Positions 17,243-26,525 of a DNA stretch of 36,697 nt are shown one piece after another (position 1 is the stretch's first letter; each line of letters starts with the position of its first letter). The DNA is taken from assembly GCA_020427005.1 (NCBI GenBank), contig JAGQOY010000054.1, forward strand, positions 1-36,697. Reading direction: 5' to 3'. Both the position numbers and the translations under genes were made by a program. The stretch is from Planctomycetales bacterium (GTDB lineage: Bacteria; Planctomycetota; Planctomycetia; Pirellulales; Pirellulaceae). Under the pieces are notes generated by a model. It had not been told where the DNA came from, ran no database searches, and saw only the letters and a program-made list of their open reading frames with translations.

Positions 17243-17884
17243 ATGATTCTTCAAAAATTATCTCGACGAGTGAAAATCGGCGTCGTGTTGATCACTATCG
17301 GTCAATTCCTAACTCAACTGCCAAGTGCTTGTGCAGAACAGTTTGTTTTATTCGATGTTACTTTTGCATACACCAAAGAAGATGCTGATAATTCAAAGCC
17401 CAGTAAATCGCACTTCTATGTGAAAGACAATCAACTGAATCCCAATCGCCCCAAAGACTGGACATCACCGGTCGACTACCGCAATGGAACAGTTCATATA
17501 CGGCTAGAAGTTATCGAAAAACCTCTAGGAGGATATCCCACGACGTGGTCGTTGTGCTACATCCCTAATAAAGGTCAAAAGAACGGTTATGGCTGTACGG
17601 GCACGCAAATCTATCATGAAACGGGAGTATATGAACGCGACATGTCTATGACCTCTTTTTGGGAGAACGACTCAATTGTTTGGTCTGAAGGAATCAAGCA
17701 GATGGATTTGGTGATCAAAGACGACAGTGGCGGCCAAGGACATGCCCACAAACGGTCGGACTCGGAACATTATTTTCCCACCAAGGTACGCATTACCATG
17801 GTGCAGGTTTCGGCAGGTTCGAAGTACGATCCAAGTCTCGTTCCGGACTTAGAAAAGAGTAAGTCGACTCCAAAGAAAAATTGA
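17243..17884 (+). CDS. Secreted protein of unknown function
   Basis: A 213-residue protein with a signal peptide (about 1-31, cleavage near SACA-EQ). I chose ATG at 17243 because CGAGGA ends nine bases upstream; starts at 17222 (GTG) or 17234 are less well placed. The mature part is soluble, rich in aromatic residues and likely beta-strand: FVLFDVTFAYT, VDYRNGTVHIRLEVIEK, a segment with two cysteines (LCYIPNKG and GYGCTGT), and RITMVQVSAGSKYDP near the end. The overall look recalls uncharacterised exported proteins of planctomycetes, but I cannot name a family. It follows a sulfatase on the same strand by about 200 bases, so a role with a polysaccharide outside the cytoplasm is possible (inference). 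It converges on the DUF1501 gene with 28 bases between the stops. Confidence 0.75.
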   Translation: MILQKLSRRVKIGVVLITIGQFLTQLPSACAEQFVLFDVTFAYTKEDADNSKPSKSHFYVKDNQLNPNRPKDWTSPVDYRNGTVHIRLEVIEKPLGGYPTTWSLCYIPNKGQKNGYGCTGTQIYHETGVYERDMSMTSFWENDSIVWSEGIKQMDLVIKDDSGGQGHAHKRSDSEHYFPTKVRITMVQVSAGSKYDPSLVPDLEKSKSTPKKN

Positions 17885-17912
17885 TCACCTGGGGCAAAAT
17901 CGCGAAAAGCCA

Positions 17913-19388
17913 CTAGGCGATTATGTCACGGACAACGCGCGATGGCTCGACACCGGTCAAGCGAAAATCAAGGCCCTGGAATCGATAGCTTAGTAACTCA
18001 TGGTCAACGCCCAAGAGATGCAAAGCAGTGGCATGCAGATCGCGTACTTGAACCGGGTTTTCGGCTACGTTGTAACTGAAGTCATCGGTCGCCCCATAGC
18101 TCATGCCGGACCGAATGCCTCCGCCACTCAACCACACTGTAAAACATCTTGGGTGATGATCTCGGCCTGCTTCCGGCGAATCCCACTGCCCTTGTCCCGC
18201 TACGCCTCGACCAAATTCGCCGCCCCAGATCACAAGCGTGTCATCCAGCAAGCCGCGCTGTTTGAGGTCAACAATCAGTGCGGCAGATGCTTGGTCCGTG
18301 TCCACGCAGCGTGAGACACACCACGAACTCAACCGTGAGTGATGATCCCAATCCGGATGAAACAATTGAATAAACCGTACGTCGCGTTCGGCAAGTCGAC
18401 GTGCCAATATGCAGTTAGCAGCATAGCTTCCCGGGCGACGGGAATCCGGGCCGTATAACTCAAACGTAGATTCAGGCTCGTCACTTAAATCGGCCAATTC
18501 TGGTATGCTGGTTTGCATGCGGAATGCCATTTCGTACTGTTCAATGCGAGTCTCAATCTCGGAATCCTGCGATCGCTCAAATCGTTGCTGATTCAACTGA
18601 CTCAATCCATCTAACATCGATCGCCTAATGCTCCTTGGCATACCTTCAGGGTCATTGAGATATAAGACTGGTTCACTGGAGCTACGAAGCTTGACTCCTT
18701 GGTGGCGTGATGGCAAAAATCCACTGCCCCAATAATGATCGTATAGCGGTTGATCACTTCCACGTTTCATTTTGGAAATCAGGACCACATAGTCCGGTAG
18801 ATTGCGATTCATACTGCCAAGACCATAACTGGCCCAGCAACCAAAACTAGGTCTCCCAGGAAGCTGGTGCCCGGTCAGGAATTTTGTCATGGCAGGCGCG
18901 TGATTGATTTGATCTGTCACCATCGATTTTACAAAGCACAGTTCATCGGCCACTTTGGCAATGTGAGGGAGCCACTCGCCTATGGTCGCACCGCTGTAGC
19001 CATGCCTCGAGAATTTCGCAATGGATGGCAGAATGAGCTGTTTTTGATCCTTAGTCATGCCCGTCAAACGCTGCCCCTGACGAACACTATCCGGCAGTTC
19101 AGTCCCTGCTAACTTGTACAGCTGAGGTTTGTAGTCAAACAGTTCAAGCTGCGATGGTCCACCGGATTGCGTCAGGAAGATGACACGCTTGGCACGGGGC
19201 GGTAAATTCGGAAAATGGATCGCCTCTCCTTGCCCGGCGGCTTGACCACGCTCTGCTAAAAGCACTGAAAGCGCCGCCCCTCCCAGGTTAACTCCCGCCT
19301 GACAAAGAAAGGCCCTTCGATGGACCGCCCACGGAGTTGTGTTAGCATCCGTGCGTTCACTGCCTAGCATGCGTCTGCCGTTATTCAT
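17913..19388 (-). CDS. DUF1501 protein, Tat-type signal
   Basis: A 491-residue DUF1501 protein, a member of the alkaline-phosphatase/sulfatase-like fold that has no formylglycine motif. The N terminus has HRRAFLCQAGVNLGGAAL (arginines 24-25 and a weak hydrophobic stretch), typical of Tat export in this family. Family landmarks are FLTQSGGPSQLELFDYKP, FGCWASYGLGS and LVIWGGEFGR. The gene overlaps the end of the DUF1549/DUF1553 gene by eight bases, the pairing normally seen in planctomycetes, where the two products are thought to work together in the envelope. Biochemical function is not established. It is the last gene of the minus-strand block and converges on the secreted protein gene at 17243. 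Confidence 0.9.
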   Translation of the reverse strand: MNNGRRMLGSERTDANTTPWAVHRRAFLCQAGVNLGGAALSVLLAERGQAAGQGEAIHFPNLPPRAKRVIFLTQSGGPSQLELFDYKPQLYKLAGTELPDSVRQGQRLTGMTKDQKQLILPSIAKFSRHGYSGATIGEWLPHIAKVADELCFVKSMVTDQINHAPAMTKFLTGHQLPGRPSFGCWASYGLGSMNRNLPDYVVLISKMKRGSDQPLYDHYWGSGFLPSRHQGVKLRSSSEPVLYLNDPEGMPRSIRRSMLDGLSQLNQQRFERSQDSEIETRIEQYEMAFRMQTSIPELADLSDEPESTFELYGPDSRRPGSYAANCILARRLAERDVRFIQLFHPDWDHHSRLSSWCVSRCVDTDQASAALIVDLKQRGLLDDTLVIWGGEFGRGVAGQGQWDSPEAGRDHHPRCFTVWLSGGGIRSGMSYGATDDFSYNVAENPVQVRDLHATALHLLGVDHELLSYRFQGLDFRLTGVEPSRVVRDIIA

Positions 19389-22300
19389 GCGTCATCGCTT
19401 CATCAAGATTGAGTAACATACTAGCCACAATCATCCAACCGGCCACTTCGGGCGAAGTGCTGGCTGGTTGTTGTCCAACCTGCGTCAACAAAGCAATCGC
19501 CTCGGGATGAGTCGCGTAATACATTTTGGCCGAATCCCAAACGTCACTCACGGCTTTGAGTTCGACCACCTCAAGCTCTCGCGACAACACCTGTTGGCTT
19601 AACCAAGACAATCGGCTCTCCCATACAGCTTGCGGGTTGTCAGTTACTTCAACTTTCTCTGCCGTTGCCCGTTCCGCCAAGACGCGAGCTGCCTCCAGCA
19701 TGGTGGTGTCGTTGAGCAGCGTCAGGGCTTGGAGCGGTGTGTTGGTTCTGCGTTGTGCCACTTCACAAACTCGTCGCTGGGCGGAATCGAAGAGGAATAC
19801 GGGTGCGATACTGCGCCGCCAAAACGCATAAACCGTTCTTCGATACTGCTCAGGTCCTAGGCTCGGTTGATAGTCGAAACGCCCCATTGTGATTTCAGCC
19901 CAAACTCCGTCGGGTTGATAGGGTTTAACTGGCGGCCCTCCAATGACGGGATTGTAAAGTCCCGATATAGCTAATGCGTTGTCACGCAACATCCAAGCTG
20001 GTAAACGATACCTGGGTGCACGGGCGAGCAGCAAATTTTCTGGGTCTACGCTTATGGCGTTTGAGCTGGCATCGCTACTTTGTCGATAGGTTTCGCTGGT
20101 TGCAATTACTTTGAGAATGTGACGCAAATCCCAACCACTATCCATCAGCTCCACTGCCAACCAGTCCAAGAGCTGGGGATGGGTAGGAAACGCGCCCTGG
20201 ACTCCGAAATCTTCGGGCGTCCGGACCAGTCCCCTGCCAAACATGATTTGCCATAAATGATTGACCACTACGCGAGCAGTCAGCGGATTGCGACGATCCA
20301 CCAACCACCGAGCCAATTCGATGCGAGTTGGAACCTGCTCGGCTGGCAAGTCCAATACAGCCGGTGGGACTGCGCGAGCTACCGATTCGCCGGGCGCATC
20401 CCACACACCTCTGACTAATACATGGTTCTCACGACTCATGGCTCGCTCGGACAGAACCATGATATTTCGGGGGCTGCTCTCTTGTTGTAACTGTTTCAAT
20501 TGCTGATTAACAATGGTGGAACGTCTGAGAGCAGTTTGGTAATCCTCATCATCCAATAAGAACTGTTCAAACAGGCGCTGACGAAGTGCTTCAGGAATCT
20601 CGGTCTGGATGGTATCCGATTGGCGTTGGTGCTCATAAAATTCTGACAATGGAGAGGAACCGACGACGGTTCTGACCGGTTCACCGCGTTGAGCGCAAAA
20701 GCTGATTCGAAAGCGTCCCAAATTGGCATGACCGTTGGTACTGCGATGACGCAGCATGATGGTTACTCGATCACCAACCTGGACAGTTTCAGGTCGTTGC
20801 AATTCAAAGACGGCTCGATGTTCGCTCGGTGCTTCCTCTCCGGCCGTAGTCCAACCATCGCGCGCATCATCGTTGAGAGTCATAATCACAGGACCATAGC
20901 GACTATCGAGTTCGCTCTTGTGCTTTGGATCACGTTCGTAATCAGCCTTGGCACTTGTCATCTCAACTTCGCGCTGCGTCCTACTGCCCGTTGTTTGAAT
21001 TTGCAGGCGCACTCCACTTAGCACAAAATTGCCATCACCATCGCGTGCGTATTTCCCATGCGCGTGCTGCGGATCTGGATATACTTCCAATGACCAACCA
21101 GAAATCCGCTCCAATCCTTCCGGTACGGTGAATGTGGCGCGATAATCATCTTGGAAAGGAATTGGACCCGTCGCTTGGACTATATTCTCAGCATTAACGG
21201 TGAAATGGGTCCCATCGCTACTTGCCATTTCAGGTGAGAGCGTCCACCACAAACGGTAATTCGTAGGGAGTTGTGTTCGTTGCTTTAGCCAATTATTGAA
21301 ACGCTGAGTGGCTAAGTCTCTTTCCAATTGTTCCGCTTGCTCACATTGGATTACAAAACTTTGCATCTCCACCATCCGAGCCGCCACCCTTGGGGAACGA
21401 TACTTGAGATAGGGCTTGGCAGACATGCCTGCCTTGCCATCTTCGTCGATGCTGTTGAAATAGGCTGCGAGAGAATAGTAGTCCTGTTGTGTGATGGGAT
21501 CGAATTTGTGGTGATGGCATTGAACGCAACCCAGAGTCAATCCCAACCAGACGGTGCCCATGGTGTTGACGCGATCGATAACATAGTCAACTCGAGATTC
21601 ATTGGGATCGCGACCACCTTCGCCATTGGTCATGTGATTTCGATGAAAGCAAGTTGCTAGGATTTGCTCTGGAGTTGCATCTGGCAAAAGATCACCAGCA
21701 AATTGTTCGAGCGTAAATTGATCAAACTTCATGTTGTTATGGAAGGCATCGATCACCCAATCGCGCCAAGGCCAGTTTTCACGGGTTGCGTCAGCTTGAA
21801 AGCCGTCAGAATCGCTGTAACGAGCTGCATCCAACCACCACATGGCCATCCGTTCGGCATGTTGAGGGCTAGCCAGTAGACGCTCTACCTCGGCGGACCA
21901 GATGTCTGCAGTCAAATTTGTTTTTGGGTCAGGGCCATCTGCCACCTTACTCATGCCAGTCAAGTCCCAGGACAAGCGGCGAAGTTGCGTATGGGTTGGC
22001 GCTGGAGGCGACGATTGTAAGGAGACGGACTCTAACTTCTGTCGAATAAAGGCATCGATGGGATGATCGGCCAGTTGAGGTACCGAAGGTCGCTGCGGTG
22101 GCTCAAATGCCCAGTGTTTACCCCACGGAGCGCCCGCTTCAATCCAGCGTCGGACAAGGCTCTTTTCCAATTCTGTAAAGGCCGCTCGGTGAGAATCCTT
22201 GGGAGGCATTTGCTTGTCGGGATCAGTGGAATTGACCCGTCGCCATAGTTCACTCTCTTCCAAGTTACCTGGCACGATTGCCACGTACTCTTCGTGCATA

Positions 22301-22509
22301 AACTTGGCATCAGATTCCGTATCCAGCCGCAAGTCGGTCACACGCTGTGCCTCATCCGGTCCGTGGCAGTTAAAGCACCGATCGGATAGCAGAGGAAGAA
22401 TGTCTCGAGAGAATACTACTGGCTCGTTGGAACAAGCGATTGGCGCGCCGCTGGCAATGGAAACAGCCAATACAACTAGAACTCTTGGTAGCAATCGATG
22501 TGAGTTCAT
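19381..22509 (-). CDS. DUF1549/DUF1553 protein with cytochrome c-like haem motif
   Basis: A 1042-residue exported protein. After an N-terminal signal segment (about 1-27) comes the planctomycete cytochrome c-like domain with CFNCH (Cys45, Cys48, His49) and the distal KQMPPK motif, then the DUF1549 region beginning at HPIDAFIRQKL. A middle beta-rich segment resembles a ligand-binding module, and the DUF1553 region carries LARWLVDRRNPLTARVVVNH and HILKVIATSETYRQ. The chosen ATG at 22509 removes 27 unrelated residues that precede the signal peptide in the longest frame. A covalently bound haem would allow electron transfer or binding in the periplasm; the reaction is unknown. The gene overlaps the DUF1501 partner by eight bases and starts 93 bases after the sulfatase stop. 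Confidence 0.9.
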   Translation of the reverse strand: MNSHRLLPRVLVVLAVSIASGAPIACSNEPVVFSRDILPLLSDRCFNCHGPDEAQRVTDLRLDTESDAKFMHEEYVAIVPGNLEESELWRRVNSTDPDKQMPPKDSHRAAFTELEKSLVRRWIEAGAPWGKHWAFEPPQRPSVPQLADHPIDAFIRQKLESVSLQSSPPAPTHTQLRRLSWDLTGMSKVADGPDPKTNLTADIWSAEVERLLASPQHAERMAMWWLDAARYSDSDGFQADATRENWPWRDWVIDAFHNNMKFDQFTLEQFAGDLLPDATPEQILATCFHRNHMTNGEGGRDPNESRVDYVIDRVNTMGTVWLGLTLGCVQCHHHKFDPITQQDYYSLAAYFNSIDEDGKAGMSAKPYLKYRSPRVAARMVEMQSFVIQCEQAEQLERDLATQRFNNWLKQRTQLPTNYRLWWTLSPEMASSDGTHFTVNAENIVQATGPIPFQDDYRATFTVPEGLERISGWSLEVYPDPQHAHGKYARDGDGNFVLSGVRLQIQTTGSRTQREVEMTSAKADYERDPKHKSELDSRYGPVIMTLNDDARDGWTTAGEEAPSEHRAVFELQRPETVQVGDRVTIMLRHRSTNGHANLGRFRISFCAQRGEPVRTVVGSSPLSEFYEHQRQSDTIQTEIPEALRQRLFEQFLLDDEDYQTALRRSTIVNQQLKQLQQESSPRNIMVLSERAMSRENHVLVRGVWDAPGESVARAVPPAVLDLPAEQVPTRIELARWLVDRRNPLTARVVVNHLWQIMFGRGLVRTPEDFGVQGAFPTHPQLLDWLAVELMDSGWDLRHILKVIATSETYRQSSDASSNAISVDPENLLLARAPRYRLPAWMLRDNALAISGLYNPVIGGPPVKPYQPDGVWAEITMGRFDYQPSLGPEQYRRTVYAFWRRSIAPVFLFDSAQRRVCEVAQRRTNTPLQALTLLNDTTMLEAARVLAERATAEKVEVTDNPQAVWESRLSWLSQQVLSRELEVVELKAVSDVWDSAKMYYATHPEAIALLTQVGQQPASTSPEVAGWMIVASMLLNLDEAMTHE

Positions 22510-22602
22510 TATCACGGGCTTCTGATACCTATCTTTCAAAACCTTATGCGATGGAAGTATCCATCCGTGCTCTGGCAAATAGCAAGCCAACAGCTTATCT
22601 CT

Positions 22603-24615
22603 CTAAAAATCCCAGCGACGGGAGCCATTGCCTGTTTTCAATTCGATCCAATCAATCTCGGTTTGAGTTGTTTCTGTCGGTAGATATAGCCTCAGAATTC
22701 CATTTTCTGGCTCCTTAACATCTATGGAAACGGATACCTCTTGCCACTGGTTGGTCTCCAAGTGATAGTCGGTGCTTCGAGGGTTCTTGGCTGAGCCCGT
22801 TCCTCCAGGCAACCAATCAACACGCGATTTTCCCGACGATTGAATTCGGAACTTCAGGGTCGCCCCCGGCGCGAGGCGACCGGCTGTCACGCCTAAGAAT
22901 GGTGTGGTACTGTTCAACATGACCACTGCTACTCCATCGCGCACAGTGGCTTGGCAACCACGTGTTTTCCATCCCTGCATAGCCGGGTTATCGCCAGGAT
23001 CTTTCGAGGCAGTAGCTGATGATGTGGATGGATTCGGCGGCTTACTGGGTTTCAACTTGGCCACACCCTCGAGTTCCGCATGATATTCTTTGGCGTCAAA
23101 CTTTGGATTTTCGAGGGGCACGACTGCTTGGGTTGTGTCCAGAAAATCTTCAATTAAGGCGTCAAGTTCGTGCACGATTTGAGGATACTGATCCGCTAGG
23201 TTGTAACGTTCTTCAAGATCATCCTTTAGGTTGTATAGCAGATAGCGATGGGGACGGCGTATGGATATGTCGTTGCTCAATCCAGCTCCCTCACGGTCAG
23301 GTTCGGTCGCAGTTGGGCTGCCATGAAAAATACGAATCAGTTTCCAGTCGCCTCGATGAACTGAGACACAGGGGGGTAACCAATCAGGAACCGCCGGGGC
23401 ATGGGGAAAGAACTGAAAAAGAGGTCGCTGGGCCAAACCACCAGTTGGAGCCTCAGCCTGATTAGTCCAAACAGAAAGCAGGCTACAGCCGTCTTGAGCT
23501 TGATTCGGCGCCTCTATGCCAAGTCCTTCCAACAACGTCGGCATGAAATCTTCACTCTGAATTGGTATGTCGGTTCGGGATTGGGCTTCAACATGGTTGG
23601 GCCACACAACGACACACGGTACTCGGGTACCGCCTTCATACATACAAGCCTTTCCGCCGCGCAGCGGAGCATTACTGGTTGGCACCGTATCATCGACCTG
23701 GCTATACATGTTGCCGCCATTATCTGACGTAAACACAATGATTGTGTTCTCGCTGAGCCCTAGTTCGTCAAGTGCGTTCAATAATGTTCCTACGGCGTCA
23801 TCCATGCTCTCGACCATGGCAGCATAGGTTGGGCAATGTTGCGGGTTCATGGGATCCACAAGTTGCCGGTATTTTTCGATCAACTGGCGTTTAGCATCAA
23901 AAGGTGCATGTACACTGAACATCCAATAATTGAGAAAGAAAGGGCCGTCGCGATGCTCGCGCATCCATTGCACTGCTTCGCTTGCCATTCGATCCTCAAT
24001 ATGTTGATCGGGGACATTTGGGTCATGGTCGAAATCCGGGAACTTCCATGGGGCAACATAGCTGCCGGCTGGCCCAGGTCCAGAATGGTGTGGAATATCC
24101 GATTCGAATCCTTGCTGCAGTGGCGAGTAAGGGTCTGATCCGAGGTGCCATTTTCCAAAATGTCCTGTCGCATAGCCTGCTGATTGAAGCACTTCGGCCA
24201 AGGTGATGTAGTCGGTCAACAAGCGAGTAACTGGCTCTGGTACTGTGGCCATCTGGTCGGGTGCGGCTGTCGTTCGAGCAGTTGCTTTTAATACTACCTG
24301 CGGCAAGTGGCAGTTGGGAGTTGTCACTCCAGTTCGAGCCGGACTCAGTCCGGTCAATATGGCCGATCGAGTTGGTGAGCAAAGTGGGCTGGCCGAATAG
24401 GCGTGAGTAAAAGTCAAACCACGCGAAGCCAAGCGTTCGATATTGGGTGTTCGATAAAGCTTTGTATGACCGTACAACGTGGTATCGGCCCAACCTAAAT
24501 CGTCGGCCAAAATGAAGAGTACATTTGGGGATCGAGGCTCATTAGCGACTACGAACGAGACGCTGAATAAGGATACTAGCATTAGGATCCCAAGTTGTTT
24601 CGATTCACTTACCAT
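22603..24615 (-). CDS. S1-family sulfatase, CSPTR active site
   Basis: A 670-residue secreted sulfatase. A signal peptide (about 1-24) leads to NVLFILADDLGWAD; the formylglycine motif CSPTR is at 79-83, FGKWHLGSDPYSPLQQGF gives the lysine-histidine pair, and FTSDNGGNMYS the later metal-binding residues. After about residue 500 the protein has an added beta-sandwich-like domain (QGWKTRGCQATVRDGVAVVM onwards), which may bind glycan or mediate oligomers. It lies 43 bases downstream of another sulfatase gene on the same strand and upstream of the DUF1553/DUF1501 pair. Co-transcription fits a shared glycan target. The C-terminal half of the neighbouring sulfatase (24659-26476) also ends in a similar beta domain, which suggests a recent or shared design. 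Confidence 0.92.
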   Translation of the reverse strand: MVSESKQLGILMLVSLFSVSFVVANEPRSPNVLFILADDLGWADTTLYGHTKLYRTPNIERLASRGLTFTHAYSASPLCSPTRSAILTGLSPARTGVTTPNCHLPQVVLKATARTTAAPDQMATVPEPVTRLLTDYITLAEVLQSAGYATGHFGKWHLGSDPYSPLQQGFESDIPHHSGPGPAGSYVAPWKFPDFDHDPNVPDQHIEDRMASEAVQWMREHRDGPFFLNYWMFSVHAPFDAKRQLIEKYRQLVDPMNPQHCPTYAAMVESMDDAVGTLLNALDELGLSENTIIVFTSDNGGNMYSQVDDTVPTSNAPLRGGKACMYEGGTRVPCVVVWPNHVEAQSRTDIPIQSEDFMPTLLEGLGIEAPNQAQDGCSLLSVWTNQAEAPTGGLAQRPLFQFFPHAPAVPDWLPPCVSVHRGDWKLIRIFHGSPTATEPDREGAGLSNDISIRRPHRYLLYNLKDDLEERYNLADQYPQIVHELDALIEDFLDTTQAVVPLENPKFDAKEYHAELEGVAKLKPSKPPNPSTSSATASKDPGDNPAMQGWKTRGCQATVRDGVAVVMLNSTTPFLGVTAGRLAPGATLKFRIQSSGKSRVDWLPGGTGSAKNPRSTDYHLETNQWQEVSVSIDVKEPENGILRLYLPTETTQTEIDWIELKTGNGSRRWDF

Positions 24616-24658
24616 GGTGTGTTACTAGCTTAATTGAAGCTGCCTGCCGCTCGCCCTA

Positions 24659-26476
24659 TCACTGAAACTTCCAAGTCTTAATGAGCTCCCCATTCGATCT
24701 GAGCGATACGCAGTGGATGCCACAGGGAGCAGGTAACAATAATCGCAGATGGATTACTTCGTCTGGCGATTCAATGTTTAGTCGAACGCTTTGAGGTTCC
24801 GAGGATCCCACGGTTGCGGCCTCGATAGTCTGAGAGGGTACGAAATCCTTTTGCGACTTAGTACGCCACTGGGCACCAAGTTTGCCGGCTTGGTCACACT
24901 GCATTTCGACTTCTACACTTAGTGGGGCAGAGGCTTTGAATCCCGTAAACGCTATGAAGGCTCTCTTTGCACTTTGCGGTTGCACGCGCAATTTACCGTC
25001 CTCGATCATCGTACTTGCATTGCGCACTACCCATCCTTCATTTTCTCGAGTACGGGCTTGTGGCCGATCTCTCGAAAGGGTGGCGGAGGTTTCTTCCGGT
25101 GGCATTGGGCGATGCTCAAGATAGTGATCAAAGTACTGTTCCCAGGTAGTCGACATCCGCTCGGTTGCCAGTCCGGGTGGCTGCAAACTTTGAGACCAGG
25201 TCGACAGTTCGCTACGCAATCGTGAAGCAATTTCAGGTTCAGCACTTAATTCGTTACGTTGTTCGCTCGGGTCTCTTGCTAGGTTGAATAGGTACTCTCG
25301 AGTTCCTCCTACTAACAATTTCCAGTCACCGCGGCGAACAGCAGCCTGGGCAACCCACCGCCAATAGATTGCCTGGTGTGGGGGTTCTGTCGTCTGGCCA
25401 GAGAAATACGGTATCAGATTTACGCCATCCAATTCGTTCGGCTCGTGTTTCGCACCTGCCACAGCAGCAACGGTTGCGGCCACATCTAAACTAATCACCG
25501 GATGAGAATAACTTTGGCCTGGTTGAATCACACCTGGCCAAGACGCAATCCACGGGACACGAATGCCACCTTCGGAGAGCATCCCTTTTTCACCGTTCAT
25601 CGGTTCATTGAGTGAACCATCCCAGCCTGGTCCTCCACCTGGAGCGTCTTCCTTGAAAATCTTGAGTGGAGCGCCATTATCTCCGATAAAAAAAACAAGC
25701 GTGTTCTTTTCCAAATCTAGTTCCCGCAAAGTGTCCATGACTTGACCAACCCCATCATCGACAGCCGAAAGCATCGCCAGACATTGGCGACGACGATGCG
25801 GCATGTCCTCCGAGAAGCGATCGAGATATTTTGGTGGAGCATCCAAAGGAACGTGAGGTGCGCGATAGGCTAAATAGAAAAAGAAAGGCTCATCCTGGTG
25901 CTTGCGAATGAAAGCGCAGGCCGCCTGGCTGTTGGCATCCAAATGATAGTTGGTATCGACTCTTACTCCGCCAGGAATTGACACTCCCTTGAGATCAAAG
26001 TTACACCACGTATTTTGAGGTCCGCCTTGATTGCAATACACATCATCGAAACCATGTTGCACGACTTCTCCTGGTGGCCCCAAATGCCATTTGCCACTCA
26101 TCCCGGTCGCATAACCTACTCGCTTAAGCCGTTCAGCAATTGTTAAAGACTCACCGAATCCCTCAAGTGTTGCACCGTTGCTTTCGACGCCAAACCGATT
26201 TTGCCAGCGTCCTGTTAACAGACCTGCACGACTGGGAACGCACTGTGGTGCAGTAACATAACCAGCTGTTGCGTGTACACCACCTCTCGCCAAAGCGTCT
26301 ATATTGGGCATCTTGAGATCGGTTTGAATTCCGCGAATGCCTAAATCGGACCAACCATGGTCGTCGGTAAATATGACAACTACATTTGGCCGTTCGTCTG
26401 CTAGATTACTTCGAGCGCCAATGGAAAGTGAGGCAATCAACACTAGGCAACCAAGGGCGCAGTAACGTAATGACAT
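24659..26476 (-). CDS. S1-family sulfatase, CVPSR active site
   Basis: A 605-residue secreted sulfatase. The start at 26476 puts a clean signal peptide first (CALGCLVLIASLSIGA, cleavage near residue 27); the longest frame, from 26542, would add 22 charged residues and overlap the RlmN-like gene by 17 bases. Core motifs are VVVIFTDDHGWSD, CVPSR at 79-83 with Cys79 as the residue to be converted to formylglycine, SGKWHLGPPGE, and FFIGDNGAPLK. The C-terminal 130 residues form an extra beta-rich region (FIAFTGFKASAPLSVEVEM onwards). Sulfate removal from an extracellular glycan is the likely job; the exact substrate is unknown. It is 49 bases from the RlmN-like gene upstream and 43 from the next sulfatase downstream. 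Confidence 0.92.
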   Translation of the reverse strand: MSLRYCALGCLVLIASLSIGARSNLADERPNVVVIFTDDHGWSDLGIRGIQTDLKMPNIDALARGGVHATAGYVTAPQCVPSRAGLLTGRWQNRFGVESNGATLEGFGESLTIAERLKRVGYATGMSGKWHLGPPGEVVQHGFDDVYCNQGGPQNTWCNFDLKGVSIPGGVRVDTNYHLDANSQAACAFIRKHQDEPFFFYLAYRAPHVPLDAPPKYLDRFSEDMPHRRRQCLAMLSAVDDGVGQVMDTLRELDLEKNTLVFFIGDNGAPLKIFKEDAPGGGPGWDGSLNEPMNGEKGMLSEGGIRVPWIASWPGVIQPGQSYSHPVISLDVAATVAAVAGAKHEPNELDGVNLIPYFSGQTTEPPHQAIYWRWVAQAAVRRGDWKLLVGGTREYLFNLARDPSEQRNELSAEPEIASRLRSELSTWSQSLQPPGLATERMSTTWEQYFDHYLEHRPMPPEETSATLSRDRPQARTRENEGWVVRNASTMIEDGKLRVQPQSAKRAFIAFTGFKASAPLSVEVEMQCDQAGKLGAQWRTKSQKDFVPSQTIEAATVGSSEPQSVRLNIESPDEVIHLRLLLPAPCGIHCVSLRSNGELIKTWKFQ

Positions 26477-26525
26477 GATTATTCTCGTCGCTTGAATTTT
26501 TTTGGAGTTCGATGCAAACCGATAT

